From NCBI GenBank assembly GCA_964584165.1, contig CAZOYW010000002.1, forward strand, positions 84,825 to 148,824: DNA of 64,000 bases. Direction: 5' to 3'. The stretch's first letter is position 1. Each line of letters opens with the position of its first letter. Source of the stretch: CAZKCI01 sp964584165. GTDB lineage: Bacteria > Auribacterota > Erginobacteria > Erginobacterales > CAZKCI01. Below the pieces are notes generated by a model. The model had not been told where the DNA came from. It made no database searches and was given only the letters and a program-made list of their open reading frames with translations. Position numbers and translations under genes: made by a program. This document shows positions 1 to 8,040 of this stretch, one piece after another.

Positions 1-857
1 AAGTGCCTCCGGGTCTCCCCCGCCTCCGCCCCGAACCCCAGCGTCCGCGCCGCCGTGCGCCGCTTCACCAACTCGGCGAGCTCCTCGAACGCCCCGCTGA
101 CGATGAAGAGGATGTGGCGGGTGTTGATCATCTTGGGCTGGATCTTCCCCTTCTGCTGGAACTCCAGCACCGCCTCGAGCTGGCCGGCCATGTCCATGGG
201 GTCGCGCAGGGGAACGTCCGTCTCCTCCATCAGCTTGAGGAGGTTTCTCTGCACGCCCGCCCCGGAGACATCCCGCCCGGCGAGGTTGTAGGCGGAGGCG
301 ATCTTGTCCACCTCGTCGATGTAGACGATCCCGTACTGGGCGAGCGCGAGGTTACCCTCGGCGTGCTGGCAGAGCTCCCGGATCATGTCCTCCACGTTGC
401 GCCCGACGTATCCGGTCTCGCTGTACTTGGTGGCGTCGGTCTTGACGAAGGGGACGCCGATCAAGCGGGCGATGCACTTGACCAGGTAGGTCTTGCCCAC
501 CCCGGTCGGACCGATCAGGAGGACGTTCTGCTTGGCGTAGTCGTATCCTGGCGCCCCCGCCTTGGCCCGCATCGCGTGCTGGTAGTGGTCGCAGACGGCG
601 ATGGAGAGCACCTTCTTCGCCTCCTCCTGGCGGATGACGAAGCGGTCGAGATACTCCTTGACCTGCTTGGGGGTGTAGTCGAAGGCGAGGGTGAAGGATT
701 CAGCCCGGGGTTCCGCCCGGGGGCGGGGAGGGCGGACGACCGGCGGCTCGACGGCGATGATCGGCTGCCCGCCGTATTTTCGGCGGACGTAGTCGCTCAA
801 GTCCTTGATCATCTCCTGCAGGTCGGGGGGATTTTTCGGCGGGGTGTCTTCAGGCAT
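1..857 (-). CDS. ClpX-like AAA+ ATPase (3' end outside window)
   Basis: This is a AAA+ unfoldase of the ClpX family, which normally unfolds proteins and feeds them to ClpP. Only the first 285 residues are in the window. Walker A GPTGVGKT lies at about residues 116-123, the GYVG pore loop at about 149-152 and Walker B IVYIDE at about 177-182. The N-terminal 60 residues contain no cysteine, so the four-Cys zinc-binding domain of classical ClpX is absent and is replaced by a Pro/Arg-rich stretch. The ATG at 857 is the only good start before the conserved core. It may be a second ClpX-like paralogue rather than the main ClpX. The ATPase call is secure; the partner protease is unknown. Confidence 0.85.
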   Translation of the reverse strand, partial: MPEDTPPKNPPDLQEMIKDLSDYVRRKYGGQPIIAVEPPVVRPPRPRAEPRAESFTLAFDYTPKQVKEYLDRFVIRQEEAKKVLSIAVCDHYQHAMRAKAGAPGYDYAKQNVLLIGPTGVGKTYLVKCIARLIGVPFVKTDATKYSETGYVGRNVEDMIRELCQHAEGNLALAQYGIVYIDEVDKIASAYNLAGRDVSGAGVQRNLLKLMEETDVPLRDPMDMAGQLEAVLEFQQKGKIQPKMINTRHILFIVSGAFEELAELVKRRTAARTLGFGAEAGETRRH

Positions 858-882
858 GAGATTGCCTCTGTCCACTGCGATT

Positions 883-935
883 CTAACCCGGTTTATTCAT
901 GAAAACCGTTGGTTTTTATGAATAAACCGGGTTAG
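883..935. terminator. Perfect 18-bp inverted repeat, likely terminator
   Basis: The arms 883-900 and 918-935 are exact reverse complements around a 17-base loop that itself pairs in part (AAAACC with GGTTTT). The right arm contains the stop codon of the amidohydrolase at 932. A related but imperfect element lies at 16605-16657, so this belongs to a dispersed family. Confidence 0.6.
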
Positions 936-1750
936 GAACCTTGCCCGTCGACGGTCGGCTCCAGGCCCAAAAGCCGCTCGGCGTTGCGGAAGAGGATCTT
1001 CTCCCGCCGGTCCTCGGGGAGATCCAGTTCCCTCCAGACCCGGAGTTCCTCCTTTTGATCGAGCCAGGGGGAGTCGGTCCCGAAAAGCAGGTAGTCCGGG
1101 GGGTGCTTCTCCAGGATCGCGCGGAAGACGGCTTCTTCCGCCTCCCGGGCGGCGAAGGAGGTCTCCAGGTAGATCGGCTTTCCGGCCAGCGTCTGGAGGA
1201 CCTCCGGCCAGAGCTGCCAGCCGCCGAGGTGGGAGGCCACGATCTTCAGGGAGGGGAAGGCCTGGTGGACCCGGAGGATCCGGGAGGGGTCGGCCTGGTG
1301 GTTCCCCGGGAAGGCGATGTCGAAGCCGGCATGGAAGAGGAGGATCAGGCCGCTTCCGGCGACCGCCTCGTAGAGCGGGAAGAGAGCGGGGTCGTCGATG
1401 GTGAATTCCTGGTACATCGGGTGGAGCTTGATCCCGGGGAACCCCTCCGCGGCTATCCTCTCGATCTCCGGGACGGCGCGCGGGGAGCGGGGATGGACGG
1501 AGGGGAAGGGGATGATCCGGGGGCCCCGGATCAGGGACGACCAGCGGAGGATCTTCTCCGCCTGCTCGGGCTTGGTGGCGATGGAGGCGACGACCGCCGC
1601 GCCGATCCCGGCCCGGTTCATGGAGATCAGGAGGCCGCGGATCGTCGCGTCGTGGTAGGCCCGGTAGTCGCCGGAGTTGGCGCCTAAGGCGTTAAGCGCC
1701 CGCTCCGCCAGGCTGTCCGGGAAGGCGTGGGTGTGGAAGTCGATGACCAT
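932..1750 (-). CDS. Amidohydrolase family 2 (metal-dependent, TIM barrel)
   Basis: The 272-residue protein starts with the metal-binding HTH triplet (His6, His8) and carries the later family landmarks FHAGFD, ASHLGG and FGTDSPW, the last with the catalytic Asp. These are typical of the amidohydrolase_2 (uracil/ACMSD-like) superfamily, whose members hydrolyse or decarboxylate small molecules in the cytoplasm. No signal peptide is seen. It stands alone between the ClpX-like gene and an SGNH hydrolase, so the substrate cannot be inferred. The stop codon lies inside the palindrome at 883-935. Confidence 0.8.
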   Translation of the reverse strand: MVIDFHTHAFPDSLAERALNALGANSGDYRAYHDATIRGLLISMNRAGIGAAVVASIATKPEQAEKILRWSSLIRGPRIIPFPSVHPRSPRAVPEIERIAAEGFPGIKLHPMYQEFTIDDPALFPLYEAVAGSGLILLFHAGFDIAFPGNHQADPSRILRVHQAFPSLKIVASHLGGWQLWPEVLQTLAGKPIYLETSFAAREAEEAVFRAILEKHPPDYLLFGTDSPWLDQKEELRVWRELDLPEDRREKILFRNAERLLGLEPTVDGQGS

Positions 1751-1801
1751 ATAAAATATCCTTCGGAAATATAAATACGCTCCCCGACCGGAATGCGCGG
1801 T

Positions 1802-3322
1802 TCAGAGCCCGGTGGCCCAGTCGCGCGACCACTTAAGGATGCGGTCGAGAGGCGTGACCGGCCCGGCGGGAAGGGCGGCGAACCAGGCGTCGGCGATCCG
1901 CTGGGCGCCGGCCGGATAGCGGGGATGGATATGGTCCGAGATGTAGAGCTTGGAGTAGTCGCCGTAGTCGACCATCTTCTGCCAGGGGTCGGCGAGGCGG
2001 ACCGCCTTGGCCGCGGCCAGGGGGCGGATGTAGCTCACGCTCAGCGTCCGGGAGCGCTGGCGGCAGACCTCGGTGTCGAAGCGGGGGACGATGGTGGCGA
2101 GGATCGGCTCCACCCCCTGGGCCAGGGAACGGTCGATCATCTCCCCGAGGTTCCACCGCGTGTCCGCGTAGTCGTCCCCGTCCGCGATGTCGTTGGTGCC
2201 GGCCATGAGCAGGAGCATCGTCGAGGGATAGCGGGCGAGGATGGAGTCGATGCCGGGGCAGTGATGGACGTAGGGGTCGCCGTTCAGGAGGTGGTAGGTT
2301 CGCGTCCCGGGATAGCCCGCGTTCCAGATCGTGTAGAGGTTCCCGGGGTAGGCCTTCTCCAGCATGGCGTTGAGGAGTGGGATGTAGCAGTCTCCCTTGT
2401 TGACGGTGCCCCAGGTGATGCTGTCCCCGTAGCCCGTGTAGTCGTGGTAGCTCGCCGCCCCCGCCGCCGGGAGCTCCTCGCCCGCGGCGGCGGCGGCCTG
2501 CCAGCGCCGGTTGTCCCAGGCCCCGGAGTCGTCCCGCCGGGCGCACCAGGCGCCCCGGGCGGCGAGTTCCGCCGAGGGGAGGGGGGGAGGGGGGAGGAGC
2601 CCTTCGAGGGAGCCGGCGGCCCCCGCCCAGAGAACGGAGGCTTTCCCGTCCGCCGCCCGGACGACGGAGGGAAGGATGGCGTTGCTCCCCGGGGCGGAGG
2701 CGATGGCGGTCTCGCCCCAGGCGCCCTCGGCGCGGCGCCGCTCGTAGATGCGGGTCCGGCTGCCGTCCCAGCCCTGCCAGGCGGCCAGGAGCGCCCCGCC
2801 CGCGTCCGTTCCCAGGGCGGGCTTGGCGTCGGGCGAGTCGTCCGGGGAGGAGACCATCGTCTCCCCCGAGAAACCCTTCCCGTCGAAGCGGGCGCAGAAG
2901 ATTTCGCTGCTCGCCCCGGCGCGGCGAGCATAGGCGATCCAGGGTACCCCCTCCCCGTCGAAGGCGAGCGCGGGGTTGGACTCCCAGCCCTCGCCCCCGG
3001 AAGCCCTCCGGGGCGGGGTGAAGCCGTCCCCCTCCCGCCGGCTGAAGTAGATCTGGGCGTCCGCGTCGTCTTTCTGGGCCGCCCAGACGATCCAGGGGTT
3101 CCCCCCGCTGTCAACCGCGACGCAGGGGAGGTAGTTGGCGGCGAAGCCGTCTCCGCCGTCGAAGGGCACGCTCTCCCAACCCTCACCGCCCGCCGTCCGG
3201 CTGAGGTGAATCGCCTTTCCCCCGGCCGCCGCATCGGACCAGGCGAGGTAGGCCTCTCCGGCCGCGGAGAAGGGAGGGAGGAGGAGAGACAGGGCCAGCA
3301 GGGTCGGGCAGGTGGTTTTCAT
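1802..3322 (-). CDS. Secreted SGNH/GDSL hydrolase with propeller-like N-terminus
   Basis: A signal peptide of about 21 residues is followed by about 240 residues of repeats of the type VDSxGNPWIVW / FDGEGVPWIAYARR, which look like blades of a sialidase-like beta-propeller. The C-terminal 210 residues form an SGNH hydrolase. Its blocks are YGDSITWG (nucleophile Ser301), NAGYPG (about 335-340), GTND (375-378) and SDHIHP (Asp463, His466). Such enzymes are esterases or lipases acting on acylated glycans or lipids, here probably outside the cytoplasm. The propeller may bind the substrate. The fusion is less common than the single domain. The specific ester is unknown. Confidence 0.8.
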   Translation of the reverse strand: MKTTCPTLLALSLLLPPFSAAGEAYLAWSDAAAGGKAIHLSRTAGGEGWESVPFDGGDGFAANYLPCVAVDSGGNPWIVWAAQKDDADAQIYFSRREGDGFTPPRRASGGEGWESNPALAFDGEGVPWIAYARRAGASSEIFCARFDGKGFSGETMVSSPDDSPDAKPALGTDAGGALLAAWQGWDGSRTRIYERRRAEGAWGETAIASAPGSNAILPSVVRAADGKASVLWAGAAGSLEGLLPPPPLPSAELAARGAWCARRDDSGAWDNRRWQAAAAAGEELPAAGAASYHDYTGYGDSITWGTVNKGDCYIPLLNAMLEKAYPGNLYTIWNAGYPGTRTYHLLNGDPYVHHCPGIDSILARYPSTMLLLMAGTNDIADGDDYADTRWNLGEMIDRSLAQGVEPILATIVPRFDTEVCRQRSRTLSVSYIRPLAAAKAVRLADPWQKMVDYGDYSKLYISDHIHPRYPAGAQRIADAWFAALPAGPVTPLDRILKWSRDWATGL

Positions 3323-3380
3323 GGACGAACATGTTAGATTCCGCTCTCCGCGCGGTCAATCAAAACCGTCCGCGGGAGGG

Positions 3381-3435
3381 TGATGGACGATATGGACGGG
3401 ATGGACGGAATGGACTGAATTGATGGGATGGACCG
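3381..3435. repeat. Degenerate tandem GGATGGAC word array
   Basis: Between two divergent genes the words GATGGACGATATGGAC and GGGATGGACGGAATGGAC recur with a spacing of 9-10 bases for about 55 bases. Reading through it on the minus strand gives SIPSI-type low-complexity peptide, so it is not coding. It belongs to the group of word-repeat spacers seen across the window. The rest of 3323-3588 shows no gene. Confidence 0.7.
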
Positions 3436-3588
3436 AAGGACAAAACGGCGGAGCGCGCCGGCGGGATGAGGCGACCGGAGTGGAAGGGGCGAATGGGGGT
3501 TGAACGGCTGGCGCCGGAAAGGCGGATTAACATTGCCGGGGCCGCGGCGGGGTGGTAGTGTCTGGCGCAATCGATAGGAGAGAACATC

Positions 3589-4380
3589 GTGACCAGTTTC
3601 GTGCTCGTTGCCGCCCTGCTCATCCCCGGCCAGACCGTCGGCGCCGAGCCGTCACCCGCCCCGGCCGGAGAGACGATCCGGCTTTTCGCCGCCTCGCCGT
3701 CCCCCGCCGTCTCGCCGTCTCTCGCCGTCTCCCCGAAGTTGCGTCCTCAGCGCCCATACTCCGGCCTCCCCGCCGCGCCGCCGCCCGCTCCCGCGAAGAG
3801 TCCGGTCGCCGACCGCTGGCCGGTCGAGGTCGGCCTCAAGGGCGGTCTCTGCCGGGCCGGGATCAGGGGCGACGGGACCGAGGGATGGGAGGATCGCGAC
3901 GGCTTCTGCGGGGGAGGGTTTCTCTTCCTCCCCTTGAGCGACTACTTCGGCCTCCAGGCGGAGCTGCTCTACGTGAGCAAAGGAGCCGAATACAAGGAAG
4001 ACTGGGGCGGGGCGGAACTCAAGACCACGCTCGACCTCGCCTACCTGGAGATCCCCCTCCTGGCCCGCCTGACCATCCCCACCGGCATCTCGCTCACCCC
4101 CTCCATTTTCGCCGGCCCCGTCCTCGGCCTCAAGGTCAAGGGCGACCAGAAGGCGGAATCCCGGGGGCGTTCGACATCGGAGGAGATCGAGGGGCTGAAA
4201 TCCACCGACCTGGGGCTGACCCTGGGCGGGGGCCTGGACTTCGACACCGGCTACGGCAAAGCCCTCGTCGATCTCCGCTACGAGTTCGGCCTCACGGAGA
4301 TCCTCGACGACGGGGGATCGGTCAAGAACGGCGCCTTCCTGGCCATGGTCGGATACTCCCTTAATTTTTGGCCCTTTTAG
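3589..4380 (+). CDS. Outer-membrane beta-barrel protein (PorT-like)
   Basis: The 263-residue protein starts at GTG 3589 behind AGGAGAGA. It has a hydrophobic leader ending near VGA, a Pro/Ser/Ala linker to about residue 80, and then alternating strands such as VEVGLKGGL, LQAELLYVSKGAEYK, LEIPLLARL and TLGGGLDFDTGYG. It ends in Phe (NFWPF), the usual C-terminal signal for outer-membrane assembly. This matches the outer-membrane beta-barrel domain of PorT-type proteins (about eight strands). Its cargo or partner is unknown. The stop codon is inside the palindrome at 4361-4409. Confidence 0.75.
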   Translation: MTSFVLVAALLIPGQTVGAEPSPAPAGETIRLFAASPSPAVSPSLAVSPKLRPQRPYSGLPAAPPPAPAKSPVADRWPVEVGLKGGLCRAGIRGDGTEGWEDRDGFCGGGFLFLPLSDYFGLQAELLYVSKGAEYKEDWGGAELKTTLDLAYLEIPLLARLTIPTGISLTPSIFAGPVLGLKVKGDQKAESRGRSTSEEIEGLKSTDLGLTLGGGLDFDTGYGKALVDLRYEFGLTEILDDGGSVKNGAFLAMVGYSLNFWPF

Positions 4381-4409
4381 CCCGACGGGCTAAAAGGGCC
4401 AAAAATTAA
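4361..4409. terminator. Perfect 23-bp inverted repeat, bidirectional terminator
   Basis: The arms 4361-4383 and 4387-4409 are exact complements around GAC. The left arm is the last seven codons of the barrel gene, so the right arm is an inverted copy of the coding end. T-rich and A-rich ends would let it terminate both this gene and the convergent gene at 4425. Confidence 0.75.
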
Positions 4410-4424
4410 AACTCCGCAGGACCG

Positions 4425-5309
4425 TCATGGCCCGCTTTCGTTTCCGGGAGGAAGGGGAGCGGTCGGGGAAGGGGCGGCGGGCGCGGCAGGGCCGATCGAG
4501 GTCTCTTCCGAGGCGGACGCTTCCGCCGCCGGACCGCTTGGCTGCGCGCCGCTCGCCGCCGTCGGCCCGCCGCCCTTTTCCCGGATCAGCGCCCCGCGAT
4601 CGTAGATCTCCGTCCTGACCTGGCGGCCTTCGCCGTCCCAGTAGGTCCAGGTCCCATCCTTCAAGTCTTCCCGGTAATCACCCTCGCTCCGCCGCCGTCC
4701 GGCGGAATCCCAGACGACGAAACGCCCTTCCCGCATCCCGGATTGGAAGGTTCCCTGGAGCATCTTCTGGCCGTTGTCGTGCCAGAAGGTCACGGGACCC
4801 TCCTCCCTCCCGCCCGCGAAGACCCCGGAGAATTTCCGGGCGCCGTTTGGGTGCCAGAGCGTCCAGCGCCCCTCCTTCTTCCCGGCGGCGTAGCGGCCCT
4901 GGGCCTCCGGCTGGCCGTCGGCGAACCAGGAGAGGAACCTTCCGTCCTCCCTCCCGTCGCGATACTCGGCCTCCTGGCGCTTCTGTCCGCTCTCATACCA
5001 GAAGGTCCAGACCCCTTCCCGGCCCGCGGCGGGGACGCTGCTTTCGCCCCGCGGGCCGTCCCGCCGTCCCCGGCGGTAGGAGCCGACCGCGAGCACTTCT
5101 CCGCCGGGATACCAGAACGTCCACTCGCCCTCCAGGAACTCGCCGTCGTCCGGGTCCCCGAGGACCTTCCCGCGGGCGAACTGGCTCCCGTTGGGATAGC
5201 GTTCGACGGCAATCCATTCGCCATCCGGCGGGGGAGAGCGGGCGGGTGGCGAGGGGAGGAGGAGGGGGAGGAGAAGGAGCGCGACGGCTCGACGCGGATC
5301 GCCAGACAT
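4425..5309 (-). CDS. Exported MORN_2 (YwqK-like) repeat protein
   Basis: After a short hydrophobic N-terminus (LLLLPLLLPSPPA) the 294 residues carry about seven tandem repeats of 23-25 residues of the form GxWTFWYxxGxxxxxGxYxxGxxxG. Examples are GEWTFWYPGG, GVWTFWYESG, GRWTLWHPNG and GTWTYWDGEG. This is the MORN_2/YwqK antitoxin-type repeat, usually a beta-hairpin scaffold rather than an enzyme. The C-terminal 45 residues are Ala/Pro/Ser-rich. No nuclease toxin gene is adjacent, so an antitoxin role is not supported here. Function unknown. Confidence 0.75.
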   Translation of the reverse strand: MSGDPRRAVALLLLPLLLPSPPARSPPPDGEWIAVERYPNGSQFARGKVLGDPDDGEFLEGEWTFWYPGGEVLAVGSYRRGRRDGPRGESSVPAAGREGVWTFWYESGQKRQEAEYRDGREDGRFLSWFADGQPEAQGRYAAGKKEGRWTLWHPNGARKFSGVFAGGREEGPVTFWHDNGQKMLQGTFQSGMREGRFVVWDSAGRRRSEGDYREDLKDGTWTYWDGEGRQVRTEIYDRGALIREKGGGPTAASGAQPSGPAAEASASEETSIGPAAPAAPSPTAPLPPGNESGP

Positions 5310-5360
5310 GGGAACTGGAAATATTGCCCGGGCGCGGGCTAAGGTTCGCGCCCGGGGAAA

Positions 5361-6215
5361 TTACTCGATGACCAGGGGCTCCTGGCGGTCGAAATCGGCG
5401 ATCTCGAAGGAGACGGCTTTGCCCTCTTCGGAGACGACGAACTTGGCCGGGACCTCCCGCTTTTCCCCGCCGATCTCCTGGTAGGCGCGGGGCGCCCGCT
5501 CCCCGAAGGAGCCGAAGTCGGTCAGGATGGCGAGGTTGCCCTCCGGGTCGATCTGGAGGCCGTTCACCTGCCCTTCGTAGGCGAATCGGATCGCCGCCGG
5601 ATCGCCCCCCGGGAGGACCGTGAAGCGGGAGCGGGGGTTCCCCCCCTCGAAGCGGTAGAGGAGGTCGATCTTCGGATAGAGGCCCTGGTAGGAGACCTCC
5701 TCGAAGGTGGGGATGTTCGGCCGCCAGTTGGCCTGGGAGCCGATGAAGTAGTTGACCTTGCCGGGGAGCTCCTTCCCGCCGGCAACGGCGACGGCCTCCT
5801 CGGCCCCGGAAAACTTGACCCGGAAGACCAGACGGTCGTATTCCTTCTTCTTCTCCGCCTCCCGGTCCGGTCCGCGCGGCCCCCGCTCCTCCGCCTCCCC
5901 CTCCGCCGACTCCTTCTCGCGGAGGAAGTCGTAGACCACTTCGGAGGGGGTGAAATAGACCGTCCCCCGGGCCCCCTTGACGTAATACTTCACGGCCGCG
6001 TCGACCTGTCCCCGGTTCTCGGTGAAGAAGGGGGAGACCTTGCCGTAGGCGGCGGCGGCCTCTCCCTTGGCCGCCGCGGCGGCGGCCTCCGGGGCGGGAG
6101 TGATCTGCGCGGCGGGAGTCGCCGCGGCGGGCGCGGTTTTACGCTCCGCGCTCGGCCCGCCGGCGCAGCCGGCGGCGGCGAGGGCGAGGAGGGCGATGGC
6201 GGCGGGTAGTTTCAT
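5361..6215 (-). CDS. Lipoprotein with DUF7948-like domain (SBBP-associated)
   Basis: The start at ATG 6215 is chosen because GGAGGAAGCC lies directly upstream; an in-frame ATG ten codons earlier lacks this. A lipobox (LAAAGC) follows within about 17 residues, so the protein should be lipid-anchored. The mature part begins with FFTENRGQVDAAVKYYVKG, then FTPSEVVYDFLRE, LPGKVNYFIG and YPKIDLLYRF. These landmarks are the NRGQ domain found in front of SBBP beta-propeller repeats, but here it stands alone (284 residues). The function of this domain is not established. Confidence 0.7.
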   Translation of the reverse strand: MKLPAAIALLALAAAGCAGGPSAERKTAPAAATPAAQITPAPEAAAAAAKGEAAAAYGKVSPFFTENRGQVDAAVKYYVKGARGTVYFTPSEVVYDFLREKESAEGEAEERGPRGPDREAEKKKEYDRLVFRVKFSGAEEAVAVAGGKELPGKVNYFIGSQANWRPNIPTFEEVSYQGLYPKIDLLYRFEGGNPRSRFTVLPGGDPAAIRFAYEGQVNGLQIDPEGNLAILTDFGSFGERAPRAYQEIGGEKREVPAKFVVSEEGKAVSFEIADFDRQEPLVIE

Positions 6216-6310
6216 GGCTTCCTCCGAGATTGGCGATTTTTTCACATTATATATCTCCCTCCGCGCCCGGCGCCAGAGCTATCGATGGGTCCGCCGGACG
6301 AAAAAATGTC

Positions 6311-6355
6311 TTGCGCGTTTCGGCCCCAGTGCTACGATTGTATCAAACGTGCTAC
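6311..6355 (+). promoter_or_regulatory. Putative nikR promoter and GTGCTAC direct repeat
   Basis: TTGCGC (6311-6316) and TACGAT (6333-6338) are separated by 16 bases and resemble a sigma-70 promoter. The heptamer GTGCTAC occurs at 6329-6335 and again at 6349-6355, exactly 20 bases apart and over the presumed transcription start. That is a plausible NikR autoregulatory site, but it does not match the known E. coli or Helicobacter operators. Confidence 0.35.
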
Positions 6356-6372
6356 CAAGAAGGAGGGCGCTG

Positions 6373-6789
6373 ATGAACCGACTGGTCCGTTTCGGGATCT
6401 CCCTGGAGGAAGGGCTGCTCCGCAGCTTCGACCGCCTGATCCGGCAACGCGGCTACGGCAACCGCTCGGAGGCGATCCGCGACCTGATCCGGGCCGATCT
6501 CGTCTCCCAGGAGTGGCGGGAGGGGGGCGAGGTGGTGGGGGTGGTGATGACCGTCTTCGACCACCACCGGCGCAATCTTCTATCCACGCTGACCGACGTT
6601 CAGCACGAGTCGTATTCCCGCGTCCTCGCCTCCCAGCACATCCATCTCGATCACGACCACTGCCTGGAAACGGCGATCGTGAGGGGGAAGGGAGAGGAGG
6701 TCGAGGAACTGGCCAACCGCCTCAAGGCCCTGAAGGGGGTCAAGCACGCCGCCCTGGTCATGACCACCACCGGGAAAAAGATCGGCTGA
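6373..6789 (+). CDS. nikR: Nickel-responsive regulator NikR
   Basis: This 138-residue protein has an N-terminal ribbon-helix-helix (RFGISLEEGLLRSFDRLI) and a C-terminal ACT-like metal-sensing domain. The high-affinity nickel ligands His78, His89, His91 and Cys97 are all present, matching E. coli NikR His76, His87, His89 and Cys95. The start at 6373 follows AGGAGGG at 6361. NikR binds DNA when nickel is bound and represses uptake genes. The porin and NikMNQO transporter genes follow on the same strand and are the obvious targets. High confidence. Confidence 0.95.
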   Translation: MNRLVRFGISLEEGLLRSFDRLIRQRGYGNRSEAIRDLIRADLVSQEWREGGEVVGVVMTVFDHHRRNLLSTLTDVQHESYSRVLASQHIHLDHDHCLETAIVRGKGEEVEELANRLKALKGVKHAALVMTTTGKKIG

Positions 6790-6828
6790 ACCCGTCGCGC
6801 GTCTGACTCCGGGCGGAGAGGAGGAGAA

Positions 6829-7992
6829 GTGAGGATAATCTGTCTGATCGCGGCCGCGGGGGCGCTGACCCTGGCCCTCCCCCGCTTCGGCCGGGCCCAG
6901 GAGGACCCCCGGATCCGCGAGCTGGAGGAAAGGATCCGGGTCCTGGAAGAGCGCGCTGCCCCGGCCGCCGCGCCCGCCGCGGAGGAGGCCGGGGTAAAGA
7001 GCCGGCCCTTCCTGGCCGAGAACCTGCTGGAGAAGAAGTTTCTGGAGGGGATCGAGCTGGTCCCCGGGGTCCTCCTCTCCGGTCTCCTGGAGGTGGAAGC
7101 CGAGTACGAGGCGCTCCGGGCCGAGGAGGGCGAAGACCGGAAGAGCAGCGACCTCAAGCTCGCCACCTTCGAGCTGGGCTTGGACGTCGACGCGATCCGC
7201 TACGTCCACGCCCACGCCCTCCTCCTCTGGGAGGAGGACGAGACCGAGCCGGTCGACCTGGACGAGGGCTTCGTCACCCTGGGCGCGGAGGAGGACTTCC
7301 CGGGCTATCTCACGGCGGGGAGGCTCTACGTCCCCTTCGGTGTCTTCGAGAGCCATTTCATCAGCGATCCGCTGACCCTGGAGCTGGGGGAGACGCGGGA
7401 GTCGGCGGTCCTGGTCGGATACGAGGACGATCTGCTCGGCGCCGCCCTGGGCGCCTTCCGGGGCGAGGTCGGCAAGGCCGGCACGGACCCCCGCGTCAAC
7501 AACCTCGTCGCCGCCCTGAACTTGGCGCCGGTCGAGGGGTTGACCCTGGGCGGATCCTGGATCACGGACATCGCCGAGGGAGCGGGTTTCTCCGACCTGA
7601 TCCCGGAAGGGGAGGTCGAGGAGTTCGTCGGCGGCGTCAGCGCCTATTTCATACTCGAGCTCGGCCCCCTCGTCCTCAACGCCGAGTACCTTGGGGCGCT
7701 CAAGAGCTTCGAGGAGATCCCCGATCCCGAGGGGAAGGGGACCGAGCTGGAGGGGAAGGAGCCCAAGGCCTGGAACACGGAGCTGACCTGGGCTTTCGTT
7801 GCAGACTGGGAGGCCTCGGCCCGCTACGAGGGCTCGGACGAGTTCCCCGGTTTTCCGGAGAACCAGGGCGGGTTCTGCCTCTCCTGGGGCTGCTTCCCCA
7901 ACACCACCGTGAGCGCCGAATACCTATACGGCGAGTACGAGAACGGCGACCAGCGGAACCTAACCACCGCCCAGCTGGCGTTCGAGTTCTAG
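6829..7992 (+). CDS. LbtU-type outer-membrane porin, probable nickel porin
   Basis: A GTG start behind GAGGAGAA opens a 387-residue protein with signal peptide (AAAGALTLALPRFGRA), a short coiled coil (RIRELEERIRVLEERA) and a barrel of acidic amphipathic strands ending in LAFEF with terminal Phe. The layout of leader, coiled coil and about 300-residue barrel matches the LbtU siderophore-porin family. The mature barrel is rich in Glu and Asp, which suits cation passage. Its position between nikR and the nickel ABC-type importer suggests that it lets Ni2+ or a nickel chelate across the outer membrane. That role is inferred from context. Confidence 0.75.
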   Translation: MRIICLIAAAGALTLALPRFGRAQEDPRIRELEERIRVLEERAAPAAAPAAEEAGVKSRPFLAENLLEKKFLEGIELVPGVLLSGLLEVEAEYEALRAEEGEDRKSSDLKLATFELGLDVDAIRYVHAHALLLWEEDETEPVDLDEGFVTLGAEEDFPGYLTAGRLYVPFGVFESHFISDPLTLELGETRESAVLVGYEDDLLGAALGAFRGEVGKAGTDPRVNNLVAALNLAPVEGLTLGGSWITDIAEGAGFSDLIPEGEVEEFVGGVSAYFILELGPLVLNAEYLGALKSFEEIPDPEGKGTELEGKEPKAWNTELTWAFVADWEASARYEGSDEFPGFPENQGGFCLSWGCFPNTTVSAEYLYGEYENGDQRNLTTAQLAFEF

Positions 7993-8040
7993 CACCGGCG
8001 ATTTGTGCGCCGGTTTACAAACGAAAAGGAGGAATCGGAC

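Noticed and set aside
932..1687. Long plus-strand frame opposite the amidohydrolase
   Set aside because: It is the complement of a clear amidohydrolase; in GC-rich DNA such shadow frames are common. The same reasoning removes the other long antisense frames.
3334..3623. Minus-strand open frames encoding SIPSIQSIPSIPSI-type peptide between two divergent genes
   Set aside because: They are translations of the GGATGGAC word array and lack coding-type third positions; no start signal.
4425..5309. Antitoxin of a toxin-antitoxin pair, from YwqK similarity
   Set aside because: No toxin or nuclease domain gene lies next to it and the protein appears exported.
7993..8040. NiCo or cobalamin riboswitch before nikMN
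   Set aside because: The spacer is under 50 bases, too short for either class, and contains only the ribosome-binding region.
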